NCBI GenBank assembly: GCA_902775475.1
Contig: CACYME010000001.1
Span: 62,001-126,000, forward strand
Length of the DNA: 64,000 nucleotides
Direction of reading: 5' to 3'
Source of the DNA: an uncultured Prevotellaceae bacterium
Lineage (GTDB): Bacteria; Bacteroidota; Bacteroidia; Bacteroidales; Bacteroidaceae
The translations under genes were made by a program, and so were the position numbers. The notes below the pieces were generated by a model. It had not been told where the DNA came from, searched no databases, and worked only from the letters and a program-made list of their open reading frames with translations. Positions 33,959-41,243 of the stretch are shown here, in pieces. Position 1 is the first letter of the stretch; each line of letters begins with the position of its first letter.

Positions 33959-34031
33959 CGCCGGAATCCGCCGACGGCGTATTTTTGTCCGCCCATGTCG
34001 GACGAAAATACGCCGTCGGCGGATTCCGGCG
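33959..34031. repeat. Near-perfect 33-bp-arm hairpin
   Basis: Arms 33959-33991 and 33999-34031 are complementary with one mismatch around a 7-base loop (CCCATGT). The GC-rich arm includes CGCCGTCGGCGGATTCCGGC. There is no T-tract. A diverged relative of the inner part (TATTTTTATCCGATG, CGTCCGCCCACATCGGAT) occurs at 48730-48778. Confidence 0.85.
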
Positions 34032-34202
34032 AACGGGTCGGCCATCCTTAATAAAGGTTAATTTTAAGGAAATATTGAACACTCAACCCTCGAAAATACG
34101 CGAAAATTTCGCGCAAGAAAACTATTGGCTGAAAATAAGCGAATTTTGAGAGGGTTTACCAAATGATTAATAGTCAAGTGGTTGCGATGATTTCGGAAAA
34201 AT

Positions 34203-34475
34203 TTGGCACCTTTTCGCTTTCAAAAGTCAACGCCAAATTTTCAAAAGGCGTTGACTTTTGAAAATTTGGCGTGCTTAAAACTGAGCGAAACGAGCAAAAA
34301 AATGCGAAAAATGAGTCGAAAAAAGCGAGAAAAGCTGCACAGAGCACCCCTCTTTGTGCAAAAATCGACCCTCCCAAGCCTTCTCCTCCCGCTCACGATT
34401 CTCTGTCAACGGCTCAAAACGCCCATTTTTCACTCCAGAATGCTTCCGAATCGTGAACTTTTCATTTAAGAGATT
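34203..34475 (-). repeat. Dispersed AT-rich element, copy B
   Basis: Read on the minus strand, GAAGCATTCTGGAGTGAAAA (34427-34446), a variable middle, AAGCACGCCAAATTTTC and the inverted pair CAAAAGTCAACGCC/GGCGTTGACTTTTG (34221-34260) appear in the same order as in the region 3681-3930. Confidence 0.6.
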
Positions 34476-34702
34476 TTAAGGAAATATTGAGCACTAAGAA
34501 CAAGGTTACAACTTGCAAGAACCCCAAATCCAAAGAACAAGAAACGCAGCGTCTCGACGCTCAAAATAGTATACCTGGAATGTGAATAGATTGACTATTC
34601 ACCGAACTGTCACATCGGAACGGGATAATTAAAAAGAATGTTAATATGACTGCTGAGCACAAAATACTGCACAAAAAATTTTGAAATGTGCAAAAAAGAA
34701 TG

Positions 34703-34710
34703 TATCTTTG
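34703..34710 (+). promoter_or_regulatory. Predicted -7 box for the acyl-CoA ligase genes
   Basis: TATCTTTG, 24 bases before the first ligase start. It overlaps the left half of an inverted repeat TTGCACA (34708-34714) / TGTGCAA (34728-34734) that reaches the start codon, a possible operator. Confidence 0.65.
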
Positions 34711-34733
34711 CACAAAATTTTCGCAATTGTGCA

Positions 34734-36386
34734 ATGAACACATGCCAAAGCTTTAACGAATACATTCGCCAGGCCATCATAAAAAACTGGAACCAGAACG
34801 CACTCTCCGACTATCAGGGACAGACACTTCAGTTCCACGACGTGGCTCGCAAAATAGCCAAGCTGCACATCGCTTTCCAGAATTGCGGCATCAAGCCAGG
34901 CGATAAAATAGCCATCTGCGGGCGCAACTCGGCCCACTGGGCAGTAACGTTTCTGGCTACGCTCACCTATGGAGCCGTAGCCGTGCCCATCCTGCACGAG
35001 TTCAATGCCGAACAGGTGCACAACATTGTGAACCACTCTGAGGCTCGCCTGCTCTTCGTGGGCGACTACATGGTCAAGGAAATCAATCCAGACATGATGC
35101 CTGGGCTGGAGGGCATTCTCAATCTGCCCGATTTTTCACTGATGCTCTCGCGCTCTGAGCAGCTCACCTACGCCCGCGAACATCTTAACATGATGTTCGG
35201 GTCGAAATATCCCAGGGCCTTCACCCCCCAGGACGTGGTCTACCACATAGACCAGCCCGAGGAGCTGGCGCTCATCAACTACACCAGCGGCACCACGGGG
35301 TTCTCAAAAGGCGTCATGCTGCCCTATCGCGGACTAACGGGCAACGTCAGCTTCTGCCTGAACCGCCTTGGGAAGCACGTGCCGCCGGGTTCTGCCGTGC
35401 TCGACATCCTGCCCATGGCCCACATGTACGGCCTCAGCATTGAGTTCCTCTTCGGCTTCTGCAACGGCAGCCATCTCTTCTTCCTGAACCGCCTGCCGTC
35501 GCCGACGCTCATCGCCAAGGCCTTCACCGAGATTCAGCCTGCGCTGGTCATCAGCGTGCCGCTCATCGTTGAGAAGATTATCCGCAAGCGTGTATTCCCC
35601 ATCATGCAGACTCCGCGCATGAAGCTGCTCATGGCCATGCCAGTGGTGTCGAAGAAGGTGAAGGAGAAGGTGTGCGAGCAGGTGTATGCCGCTTTCGGCG
35701 GCAAGGCCTATGAGGTTATCGTGGGCGGTGCGGCATTGTCGAAGGAGGTGGAGCAGTTCCTCCTGTCAATAGGGTTCCCCGTCACCGTGGGCTACGGCGC
35801 CACGGAGTGCGCACCCCTCATCAGCTACCGCGACTGGCACGAGTTTGCCCCCGGCAGCTGCGGATGCGCCATCGACGGCATGGAAGTGCGCATCGACAGC
35901 AACGACCCGCAGAACGTGGCCGGCGAGATTCTCGCCCGTGGCGTGAACGTCATGCTGGGCTACTACAAGAACGAGGAGGCCACCCGGCAGGCCATCGACA
36001 AGGACGGATGGTACCACACCGGCGACCTGGGCACCATCGACGAGGACGGAAACATCTACATCCGAGGCCGCATCAAGAACATGCTGCTTGGAGCCAACGG
36101 ACAGAACATCTACCCCGAGGAGATTGAGGACCAGCTGAACTCTATGCCGATGGTGAGCGAGTGCATCGTGGTGCAGCGCGACCAGAAGCTGGTGGCACTG
36201 GTCTATCCCGATCAGGACGAAATGATGAACTTCAGCCGCGAGGACCTGCAGAACATCATGGAGCAGAACCGACAGGAGCTGAACCTGCGCCTGCCAGCCT
36301 ACTGCCGGCTGTCGCAGATGGAAATACACGACACGGAGTTCCAGAAAACGCCCAAGAAGAGCATTAAGCGCTACCTATACCAATAA
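34734..36386 (+). CDS. long-chain acyl-CoA synthetase-like AMP-binding enzyme (copy 1)
   Basis: A 550-residue ANL-superfamily enzyme activating a carboxylate with ATP, probably a fatty acid, to the CoA thioester. Motifs: the phosphate loop INYTSGTTGFSKGV (about residue 183), YGATECAPLISY, YHTGDLGTIDEDG, and the C-terminal GANGQNIYPEEIE with the catalytic lysine in QKTPKKSIKRYLY. The ATG at 34734 is chosen because it follows the promoter box by 24 bases and gives the same N-terminus as its partner. The next gene is a clear tandem duplicate. The carboxylate substrate is not determined by sequence; an acyl-ACP synthetase role is possible. Confidence 0.88.
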   Translation: MNTCQSFNEYIRQAIIKNWNQNALSDYQGQTLQFHDVARKIAKLHIAFQNCGIKPGDKIAICGRNSAHWAVTFLATLTYGAVAVPILHEFNAEQVHNIVNHSEARLLFVGDYMVKEINPDMMPGLEGILNLPDFSLMLSRSEQLTYAREHLNMMFGSKYPRAFTPQDVVYHIDQPEELALINYTSGTTGFSKGVMLPYRGLTGNVSFCLNRLGKHVPPGSAVLDILPMAHMYGLSIEFLFGFCNGSHLFFLNRLPSPTLIAKAFTEIQPALVISVPLIVEKIIRKRVFPIMQTPRMKLLMAMPVVSKKVKEKVCEQVYAAFGGKAYEVIVGGAALSKEVEQFLLSIGFPVTVGYGATECAPLISYRDWHEFAPGSCGCAIDGMEVRIDSNDPQNVAGEILARGVNVMLGYYKNEEATRQAIDKDGWYHTGDLGTIDEDGNIYIRGRIKNMLLGANGQNIYPEEIEDQLNSMPMVSECIVVQRDQKLVALVYPDQDEMMNFSREDLQNIMEQNRQELNLRLPAYCRLSQMEIHDTEFQKTPKKSIKRYLYQ

Positions 36387-36410
36387 CAGACGAACAGAAA
36401 ACTAAAGGCA

Positions 36411-38072
36411 ATGGAAAGAATACCCAGCTATAACGCACTCATACAGAAGAGCATCATTGACCACTGGGACATGGATGCCCTGACCGACTTCAAAGGACAG
36501 ACGCTGCAATACCACGACGTGGCACGCAAGATTGAGAAGGTGCACATCCTCTTCGAGAACAGCGGCGTACAGCGCGGCGACAAGATAGCCCTCTGCGGAC
36601 GCAACAGCAGCCAGTGGACGGTGGCCTTCCTGGCCACGCTCACCTACGGTGCCATCGCCGTGCCCATCCTGCACGAGTTCACCGCCGACCAGGTGCACAA
36701 CATCGTGAACCACAGCGACGCCAAGCTGCTCTTCGCCGGCGACCACATCTGCGGCATCATCGACGCACAGCAGATGCCAAAGCTGGAAGGCATCATCCGC
36801 AACAGCGACTACTCGCTGCTGCTCTCACGAACCGACAAGCTCACCTATGCCCGCGAACACCTGAACGAGCTCTACGGTAAGAAGTTCCCTAAATATTTCC
36901 GCAAGGAGCACGTCAGCTACTATCATGAGCAGTCGCCCGACGAGCTGGCTCTCATCAACTACACCAGCGGAACGACAGGCTTCTCGAAGGGCGTGATGAT
37001 TCCCTACCGCGCCCTCTGGTCGAACTATGACTTCGCCTGCTCCGCCATGGGCAGCGAGCTGAAGGCCGGCCACAGCGTCATCTCCATCCTCCCCATGGCC
37101 CACATGTACAGCATGGCCTTCGAGTTCAGCATGGAGTTCATCACCGGATGCCATGTCTACTACCTGAACCGCGTGCCGTCGCCAGCCATCATCGCCCAGG
37201 CATTTGCCGACATCAAGCCCCGCATCATCATCGCCGTGCCGCTGGTCATCGAGAAAATCATCCGCAAGAAGGTGTTCCCCAAGATTCAGACGCCACGCAT
37301 GCAGCTGCTGCTGCAACTGCCCGTCATCGCCCAGAAGGTGCGCGAGACCATCTGCCAGGAGGTGAAGAAAGCCTTCGGCGGCAACTTCTTCGAGATTATC
37401 ATCGGCGGAGCAGCCTTCAATCAGGAGGTGGAGCAGTTCCTGCACCGCATCAACTTCCCTTATACCGTGGGCTACGGTGCCACGGAGTGCGCCCCCATCA
37501 TCTGCTACTCCGACTGGCGCAGCTTCGCCCCCGGTTCGTGCGGAAGGGCTGCCAAGAACATGGAAGTGCGCATCGACAGCCGCGACCCGGAGAACATTCC
37601 CGGCGAGATTCTCACCCGCGGACTGAACGTCATGCTGGGCTACTACAAGAACGAGGAGGCCACCCGCGAGACCATCGACGCACAGGGATGGTATCACACA
37701 GGCGATCTGGGCACGATGGACGAGTATGGCAACGTGTTCATCAACGGTCGCTCGAAGAACATGCTCCTCTCGGCCAACGGGCAGAACATCTATCCCGAGG
37801 AGATTGAGGACAAGCTCAACTCGATGACACTGGTCGTGGAGAGTATCGTGGTGCAGCGCGACACGAAGCTCGTAGCGCTCGTGCATCCCGACCTCGACGA
37901 GGCCCGTTCACTCGGCTTCACGAAAGAAGACCTGCAGGGCATCATGGAGCAGAACCGCAACGGACTGAACCAGTCGCTGCCCGCCTATGAGAAAATCAGC
38001 GAGATAGAAATCTACGAGGAGGAGTTCGCCAAAACGCCCAAGAAGAGTATCAAACGCTATCTCTATCACTAA
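36411..38072 (+). CDS. long-chain acyl-CoA synthetase-like AMP-binding enzyme (copy 2)
   Basis: A 553-residue paralogue of the preceding enzyme, 24 bases downstream and evidently similar over its whole length. It keeps the phosphate loop YTSGTTGFSKGV, the GYGATECAPIICY block, YHTGDLGTMDEYG, and the PKKSIKRYLYH end. Differences cluster in the region around residues 195-225 and in the acyl-binding middle, which would fit a different chain-length preference; that is inference. Both copies retain all visible catalytic motifs, so neither looks decayed. Confidence 0.88.
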   Translation: MERIPSYNALIQKSIIDHWDMDALTDFKGQTLQYHDVARKIEKVHILFENSGVQRGDKIALCGRNSSQWTVAFLATLTYGAIAVPILHEFTADQVHNIVNHSDAKLLFAGDHICGIIDAQQMPKLEGIIRNSDYSLLLSRTDKLTYAREHLNELYGKKFPKYFRKEHVSYYHEQSPDELALINYTSGTTGFSKGVMIPYRALWSNYDFACSAMGSELKAGHSVISILPMAHMYSMAFEFSMEFITGCHVYYLNRVPSPAIIAQAFADIKPRIIIAVPLVIEKIIRKKVFPKIQTPRMQLLLQLPVIAQKVRETICQEVKKAFGGNFFEIIIGGAAFNQEVEQFLHRINFPYTVGYGATECAPIICYSDWRSFAPGSCGRAAKNMEVRIDSRDPENIPGEILTRGLNVMLGYYKNEEATRETIDAQGWYHTGDLGTMDEYGNVFINGRSKNMLLSANGQNIYPEEIEDKLNSMTLVVESIVVQRDTKLVALVHPDLDEARSLGFTKEDLQGIMEQNRNGLNQSLPAYEKISEIEIYEEEFAKTPKKSIKRYLYH

Positions 38073-38080
38073 GACCCTTC

Positions 38081-38872
38081 ATGGCCAGAAAGCTCACCAT
38101 CCTCTTGCTGCTGCTCTGCTGCACCTTCGCACTGAAGGCGCAGGAGCGGCCGTTCCCCTACCCCGCCATTCCCGAGACGATGCGCCAACCGCAAGAGCGG
38201 CTGGTGTTCCTGCTCGAACGCTACTGGAGCCTGTTCTGCTTCGACGACTCCACTGCCGTGAACAGGGCCACGGAGGAGCAGGGATTCGTGGACTATATCG
38301 ACCTGCTGCAATACGCTGATTCCGCCGTGGCAGCGAAGAGTGTGCGCATCTTTGCCGACAGCATTGGGAAGACACCCCAGCGACAGCAACACTTCGACGG
38401 GCTGATAGACCACTACCTGGGTAATCCTGAATCGCCCATGCGCAACGACGTGACCTACGCCCACCTGCTTCGTGTATTGCCCACGACACCACAGCGGACA
38501 TTCCTGCTCGGTGAGGTGACGCGCAACCAGCCTGGAAAGCAGGCCGCTGATATCAAGTTCGTTGCCGACGGAGCCACCCAGCCACTACAGCTGAGCGGCG
38601 TGGAAAGCTCGTTGACGCTGCTGGTATTCCACGACCCTGACTGCGAACACTGCCAGCAGATGCTGCCACAAATCAAGCAAAGCAGCGTGCTGAGCGGCAA
38701 AGCCCAGCAGCTGAAAATTTTCTATATCAACATTGAAGCGGAGGAAAACCGTGCCATCAGGGATAGCTATTACCTGCCGGCACTGCCGTCGCTCTATCTG
38801 CTCGATGCCGAAAAGCGGGTCGTCATCAAGGACGGCTCACTACAGCGCATCGAGGCTTTCCTCCAACAATAA
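38081..38872 (+). CDS. exported DUF5106/thioredoxin-like protein
   Basis: A 263-residue protein with a signal peptide (MARKLTILLLLLCCTFALKAQ). The helical N-terminal half (residues about 25-135) resembles DUF5106, and the C-terminal half is a thioredoxin-like fold with the redox pair CEHC in FHDPDCEHCQQ and the cis-proline region LPALPSLYLLD. Likely periplasmic and a thiol-disulfide oxidoreductase. It lies 8 bases after the second ligase, so it is cotranscribed; a link to fatty-acid activation is not evident. Confidence 0.83.
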   Translation: MARKLTILLLLLCCTFALKAQERPFPYPAIPETMRQPQERLVFLLERYWSLFCFDDSTAVNRATEEQGFVDYIDLLQYADSAVAAKSVRIFADSIGKTPQRQQHFDGLIDHYLGNPESPMRNDVTYAHLLRVLPTTPQRTFLLGEVTRNQPGKQAADIKFVADGATQPLQLSGVESSLTLLVFHDPDCEHCQQMLPQIKQSSVLSGKAQQLKIFYINIEAEENRAIRDSYYLPALPSLYLLDAEKRVVIKDGSLQRIEAFLQQ

Positions 38873-38913
38873 ACAACTCTTTTCATTTCGCATCCCACCA
38901 AGGATACTTCTTG

Positions 38914-39705
38914 CTAATGCGTTTCCCGCTGACGGACAGCCTCGAAAAGGAGGATGGCCGCCGAGACAGAGACGTTGAGCGAGTCGAGCTGTCCCAGCAT
39001 CGGTATGCGTATGTGGGCATCGGCAGCCTGACGCCACTGCTGCGTCAGCCCCGTGTCTTCCGTACCCATGACGATGGCGGTGGGACAGCGCATATCGGTG
39101 TCGTAATAGAGGCTGGAGTCTTGCAGCTGAGCGGTGAGGATGCGGATGCCCCACTGCTTCAGGAAGGCGATGCACTCCTCGCTGCTGCACGCCACGGTGG
39201 GCACCGTGAAGATGGCCCCGATGGAGGAGCGGATGAGATTAGGATTAAACAGGTCGGTGAGTGGGTCGCAGACGATGACGGCATCGGCCTGGGCGGCATC
39301 GGCAGAGCGCAGTACGGCCCCCAGATTGCCCGGTTTCTCCACGCTCTCGAGCACGATGAGCAGCGGCGCACGGCCATCCTCATCGGCCACGGGCAACCGA
39401 AGGTCGCCGAGGGTGAGACGGCGCTCGCGCACAATGGCGATGACGCCCTCGGTGCTGCCCCGATAGGCCACCTTGGCATAAAGCGAAGCGGGAAGGGTGA
39501 AAAGAGAAGGGCTTTCCACGCTGAAACCGTCGCTCAGCTCCGGGCAGAGGAACAGGCTGTCCACTTCATAGCCTGCACTGAGGCAATGCTGCAGCTCGCG
39601 GCGGCCCTCCACCACGAAGAGGCCTTCGCTACGGCGAAGCTGCGACTTCTGCTGAAGGGCCAGCAGATGTTTTATCCTTGGATTCTGTGCGCTTGTTATC
39701 TCCAT
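38914..39705 (-). CDS. SpoU/TrmH-family RNA 2'-O-methyltransferase
   Basis: A 263-residue RNA methyltransferase of the knotted SPOUT fold. The N-terminal substrate-binding part (SAQNPRIKHLLALQQKSQLRRSEGLFVVEG) is typical of TsnR/RlmB-like enzymes. The SAM-binding motifs are LESVEKPGNLGAVLRSADA, IVMGTEDTGL, and IPMLGQLDSLNVSVSAAILL. The start at 39705 (MEITSAQNP) is chosen because longer forms run into the epimerase gene, whose stop lies 4 bases upstream. The RNA target (23S rRNA or tRNA) is not determined. Confidence 0.9.
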   Translation of the reverse strand: MEITSAQNPRIKHLLALQQKSQLRRSEGLFVVEGRRELQHCLSAGYEVDSLFLCPELSDGFSVESPSLFTLPASLYAKVAYRGSTEGVIAIVRERRLTLGDLRLPVADEDGRAPLLIVLESVEKPGNLGAVLRSADAAQADAVIVCDPLTDLFNPNLIRSSIGAIFTVPTVACSSEECIAFLKQWGIRILTAQLQDSSLYYDTDMRCPTAIVMGTEDTGLTQQWRQAADAHIRIPMLGQLDSLNVSVSAAILLFEAVRQRETH

Positions 39706-39709
39706 ATAT

Positions 39710-40777
39710 TCAGGCAATATCATAGAATTCCTTATACCACTCAGCAAAGCGGCGCAGCCCCTCGCGGAGCGGTGTCGACGGGCAGTAGCCGTAGTCGCGC
39801 TCCAGCGCACTGGTGTCGGCAAAGGTGACGGGTACGTCGCCTGGCTGCATCGGCACCAGCTGCTTGTGGGCCTCGAAGTCATAGTCCTGCGGCAGCACAC
39901 CAGCACGAATCAGCTCCTGCTGCAGGATGTCGACGAAATCGAGCAGGTTCTCTGGCGACGAGTTGCCGATGTTATAGACGTTATAGGGAGGCAGGGGCAG
40001 GCCGTCCTCGCCTTGCAGTTTCTCGGGAGCACCCTGCATGATGCGCACCACACCCTCCACGATGTCATCGACGTAGGTGAAGTCGCGCTGGCAGTTGCCA
40101 TAGTTGTAAATCTGAATGGTCTCGCCACGGAGCAGTTTGTTGGTGAAGCCGAAGTAGGCCATGTCAGGGCGTCCGGCGGGACCGTAGACGGTGAAGAAGC
40201 GGAGCCCGGTGGAGGGGATGTTGTAGAGCTTCGCGTAGGCGTGGGCCATCAGTTCGTTGCTTTTCTTCGTGGCGGCGTAGAGCGACACGGGGTTGTCCAC
40301 CTTGTCGTCGGTGCTGTAGGGCACCTTCTTGTTCGAACCGTAGACGCTCGACGAGCTGGCATAGACCAGGTGTTCCACGCCCGTCAGCCCGTTGTCGTAG
40401 CTGTGGCGGCAGGCTTCGAGAATGTTGTAGAAGCCAATGAGATTCGACTGTATGTAGGCATCGGGGTTGGTGATGCTGTAGCGCACGCCAGCCTGTGCAG
40501 CCAGGTTCACCACGACGGCAGGCCGGTGCTCGGCAAAGAGGCGGTCGATGAATGAGCGGTCGGCAATGTCGCCACGTATAAAGACGAAGCGCTCGTCCCG
40601 AAGCTCCTTCAGCCGGTATTCCTTCAGCGACACGTCGTAGTAGTCGTTCATATTGTCAACGCCCACGATGCGTGCCGTCCTGGTGTCCTTTAGCAGGCGC
40701 TTCACCAGGTTCGAACCGATGAAGCCTGCGGTGCCTGTGACCAGGAGGGTTTTATGTTCTAAATCTATCTTTTGCAT
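39710..40777 (-). CDS. NAD-dependent nucleotide-sugar epimerase (UDP-glucuronate 4-epimerase-like)
   Basis: A 355-residue short-chain dehydrogenase/reductase of the extended class. Rossmann motif GTAGFIGSN near residue 14, SSSSVYG, and the catalytic YxxxK as YAATKKSNELMAHAYAKLY. The NMNDYYD and YGNCQRDFTYVDDIVEGV blocks match UDP-glucuronate 4-epimerases, which supply UDP-galacturonate for capsule or LPS sugars. The start at 40777 (MQKIDLEHKTLLV) is preferred because it lies 61 bases behind a TAATTTTG box, whereas a longer form would begin inside that box. Confidence 0.87.
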   Translation of the reverse strand: MQKIDLEHKTLLVTGTAGFIGSNLVKRLLKDTRTARIVGVDNMNDYYDVSLKEYRLKELRDERFVFIRGDIADRSFIDRLFAEHRPAVVVNLAAQAGVRYSITNPDAYIQSNLIGFYNILEACRHSYDNGLTGVEHLVYASSSSVYGSNKKVPYSTDDKVDNPVSLYAATKKSNELMAHAYAKLYNIPSTGLRFFTVYGPAGRPDMAYFGFTNKLLRGETIQIYNYGNCQRDFTYVDDIVEGVVRIMQGAPEKLQGEDGLPLPPYNVYNIGNSSPENLLDFVDILQQELIRAGVLPQDYDFEAHKQLVPMQPGDVPVTFADTSALERDYGYCPSTPLREGLRRFAEWYKEFYDIA

Positions 40778-40837
40778 TGCCTTGCTCGTTGACCGCCAAT
40801 AGTGGTTGCCGCCACTGACTGCTGGCCGTTCAGACCG

Positions 40838-40845
40838 CAAAATTA
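40838..40845 (-). promoter_or_regulatory. Predicted -7 box for the epimerase-methyltransferase pair
   Basis: TAATTTTG on the minus strand, 61 bases before the epimerase start. Confidence 0.6.
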
Positions 40846-40929
40846 CTCATTTCTGCCCAATCCTCCAAAGAATCTGAAAGAAAAACCATTTTTGCGCATG
40901 AAAAAGCTCTCCCTGTTCTCAGCAGGGAA

Positions 40930-41014
40930 GGCAGCGGGCGCTGCCATTGTTTTCCCCGCCCGCTGCCATTATTGGCAGCGGCCGCTGCCAATATCGTCCC
41001 CGTCCGCTGCCAAC
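40930..41014. repeat. Cluster of GCTGCCA palindromes
   Basis: Three overlapping hairpins: GGCAGCG/CGCTGCC at 40930-40945, CGCTGCCA/TGGCAGCG at 40961-40980, and ATTGGCAGCG/CGCTGCCAAT at 40971-40992, followed by one more CCGCTGCCA. The inner pair can refold with either neighbour. The rest of the 466-base gap (41015-41216) shows no gene. Confidence 0.75.
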
Positions 41015-41216
41015 GGAAAAGGCGTGACTTTTTCCCGCTCCGGTGTGGCCTGGTCCCCATTTGTCGCCGCCTTTTTCCTCCCATCCCTGCGGCTGTGGGC
41101 AACGGGTAGGCAACCAAAGGTCGGGAATGGGCCATGCGGATACCTTTTTTTGGCCTTTTGGCCTCAAAGTCAGTGAAAAAGGAACCGATTCATTCGCTTA
41201 TTAGTGAGAAAATGCT

Positions 41217-41224
41217 TAATTTTG
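41217..41224 (+). promoter_or_regulatory. Predicted -7 box for the glycosyltransferase-SpoIID gene
   Basis: TAATTTTG, 20 bases before the start at 41244. Confidence 0.65.
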
Positions 41225-41243
41225 CAGGAAAATACGGAAACTT

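Larger units (their letters stand above)
33893..34702. other. Repeat-rich intergenic region, no gene seen
   Basis: About 800 bases between divergent promoters. It contains a 73-base hairpin (33959-34031) and an inverted copy of a dispersed AT-rich element (34203-34475). From 34480 to 34700 I see no repeat or convincing frame. Open frames in the region are low-complexity and match no family. Confidence 0.65.
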
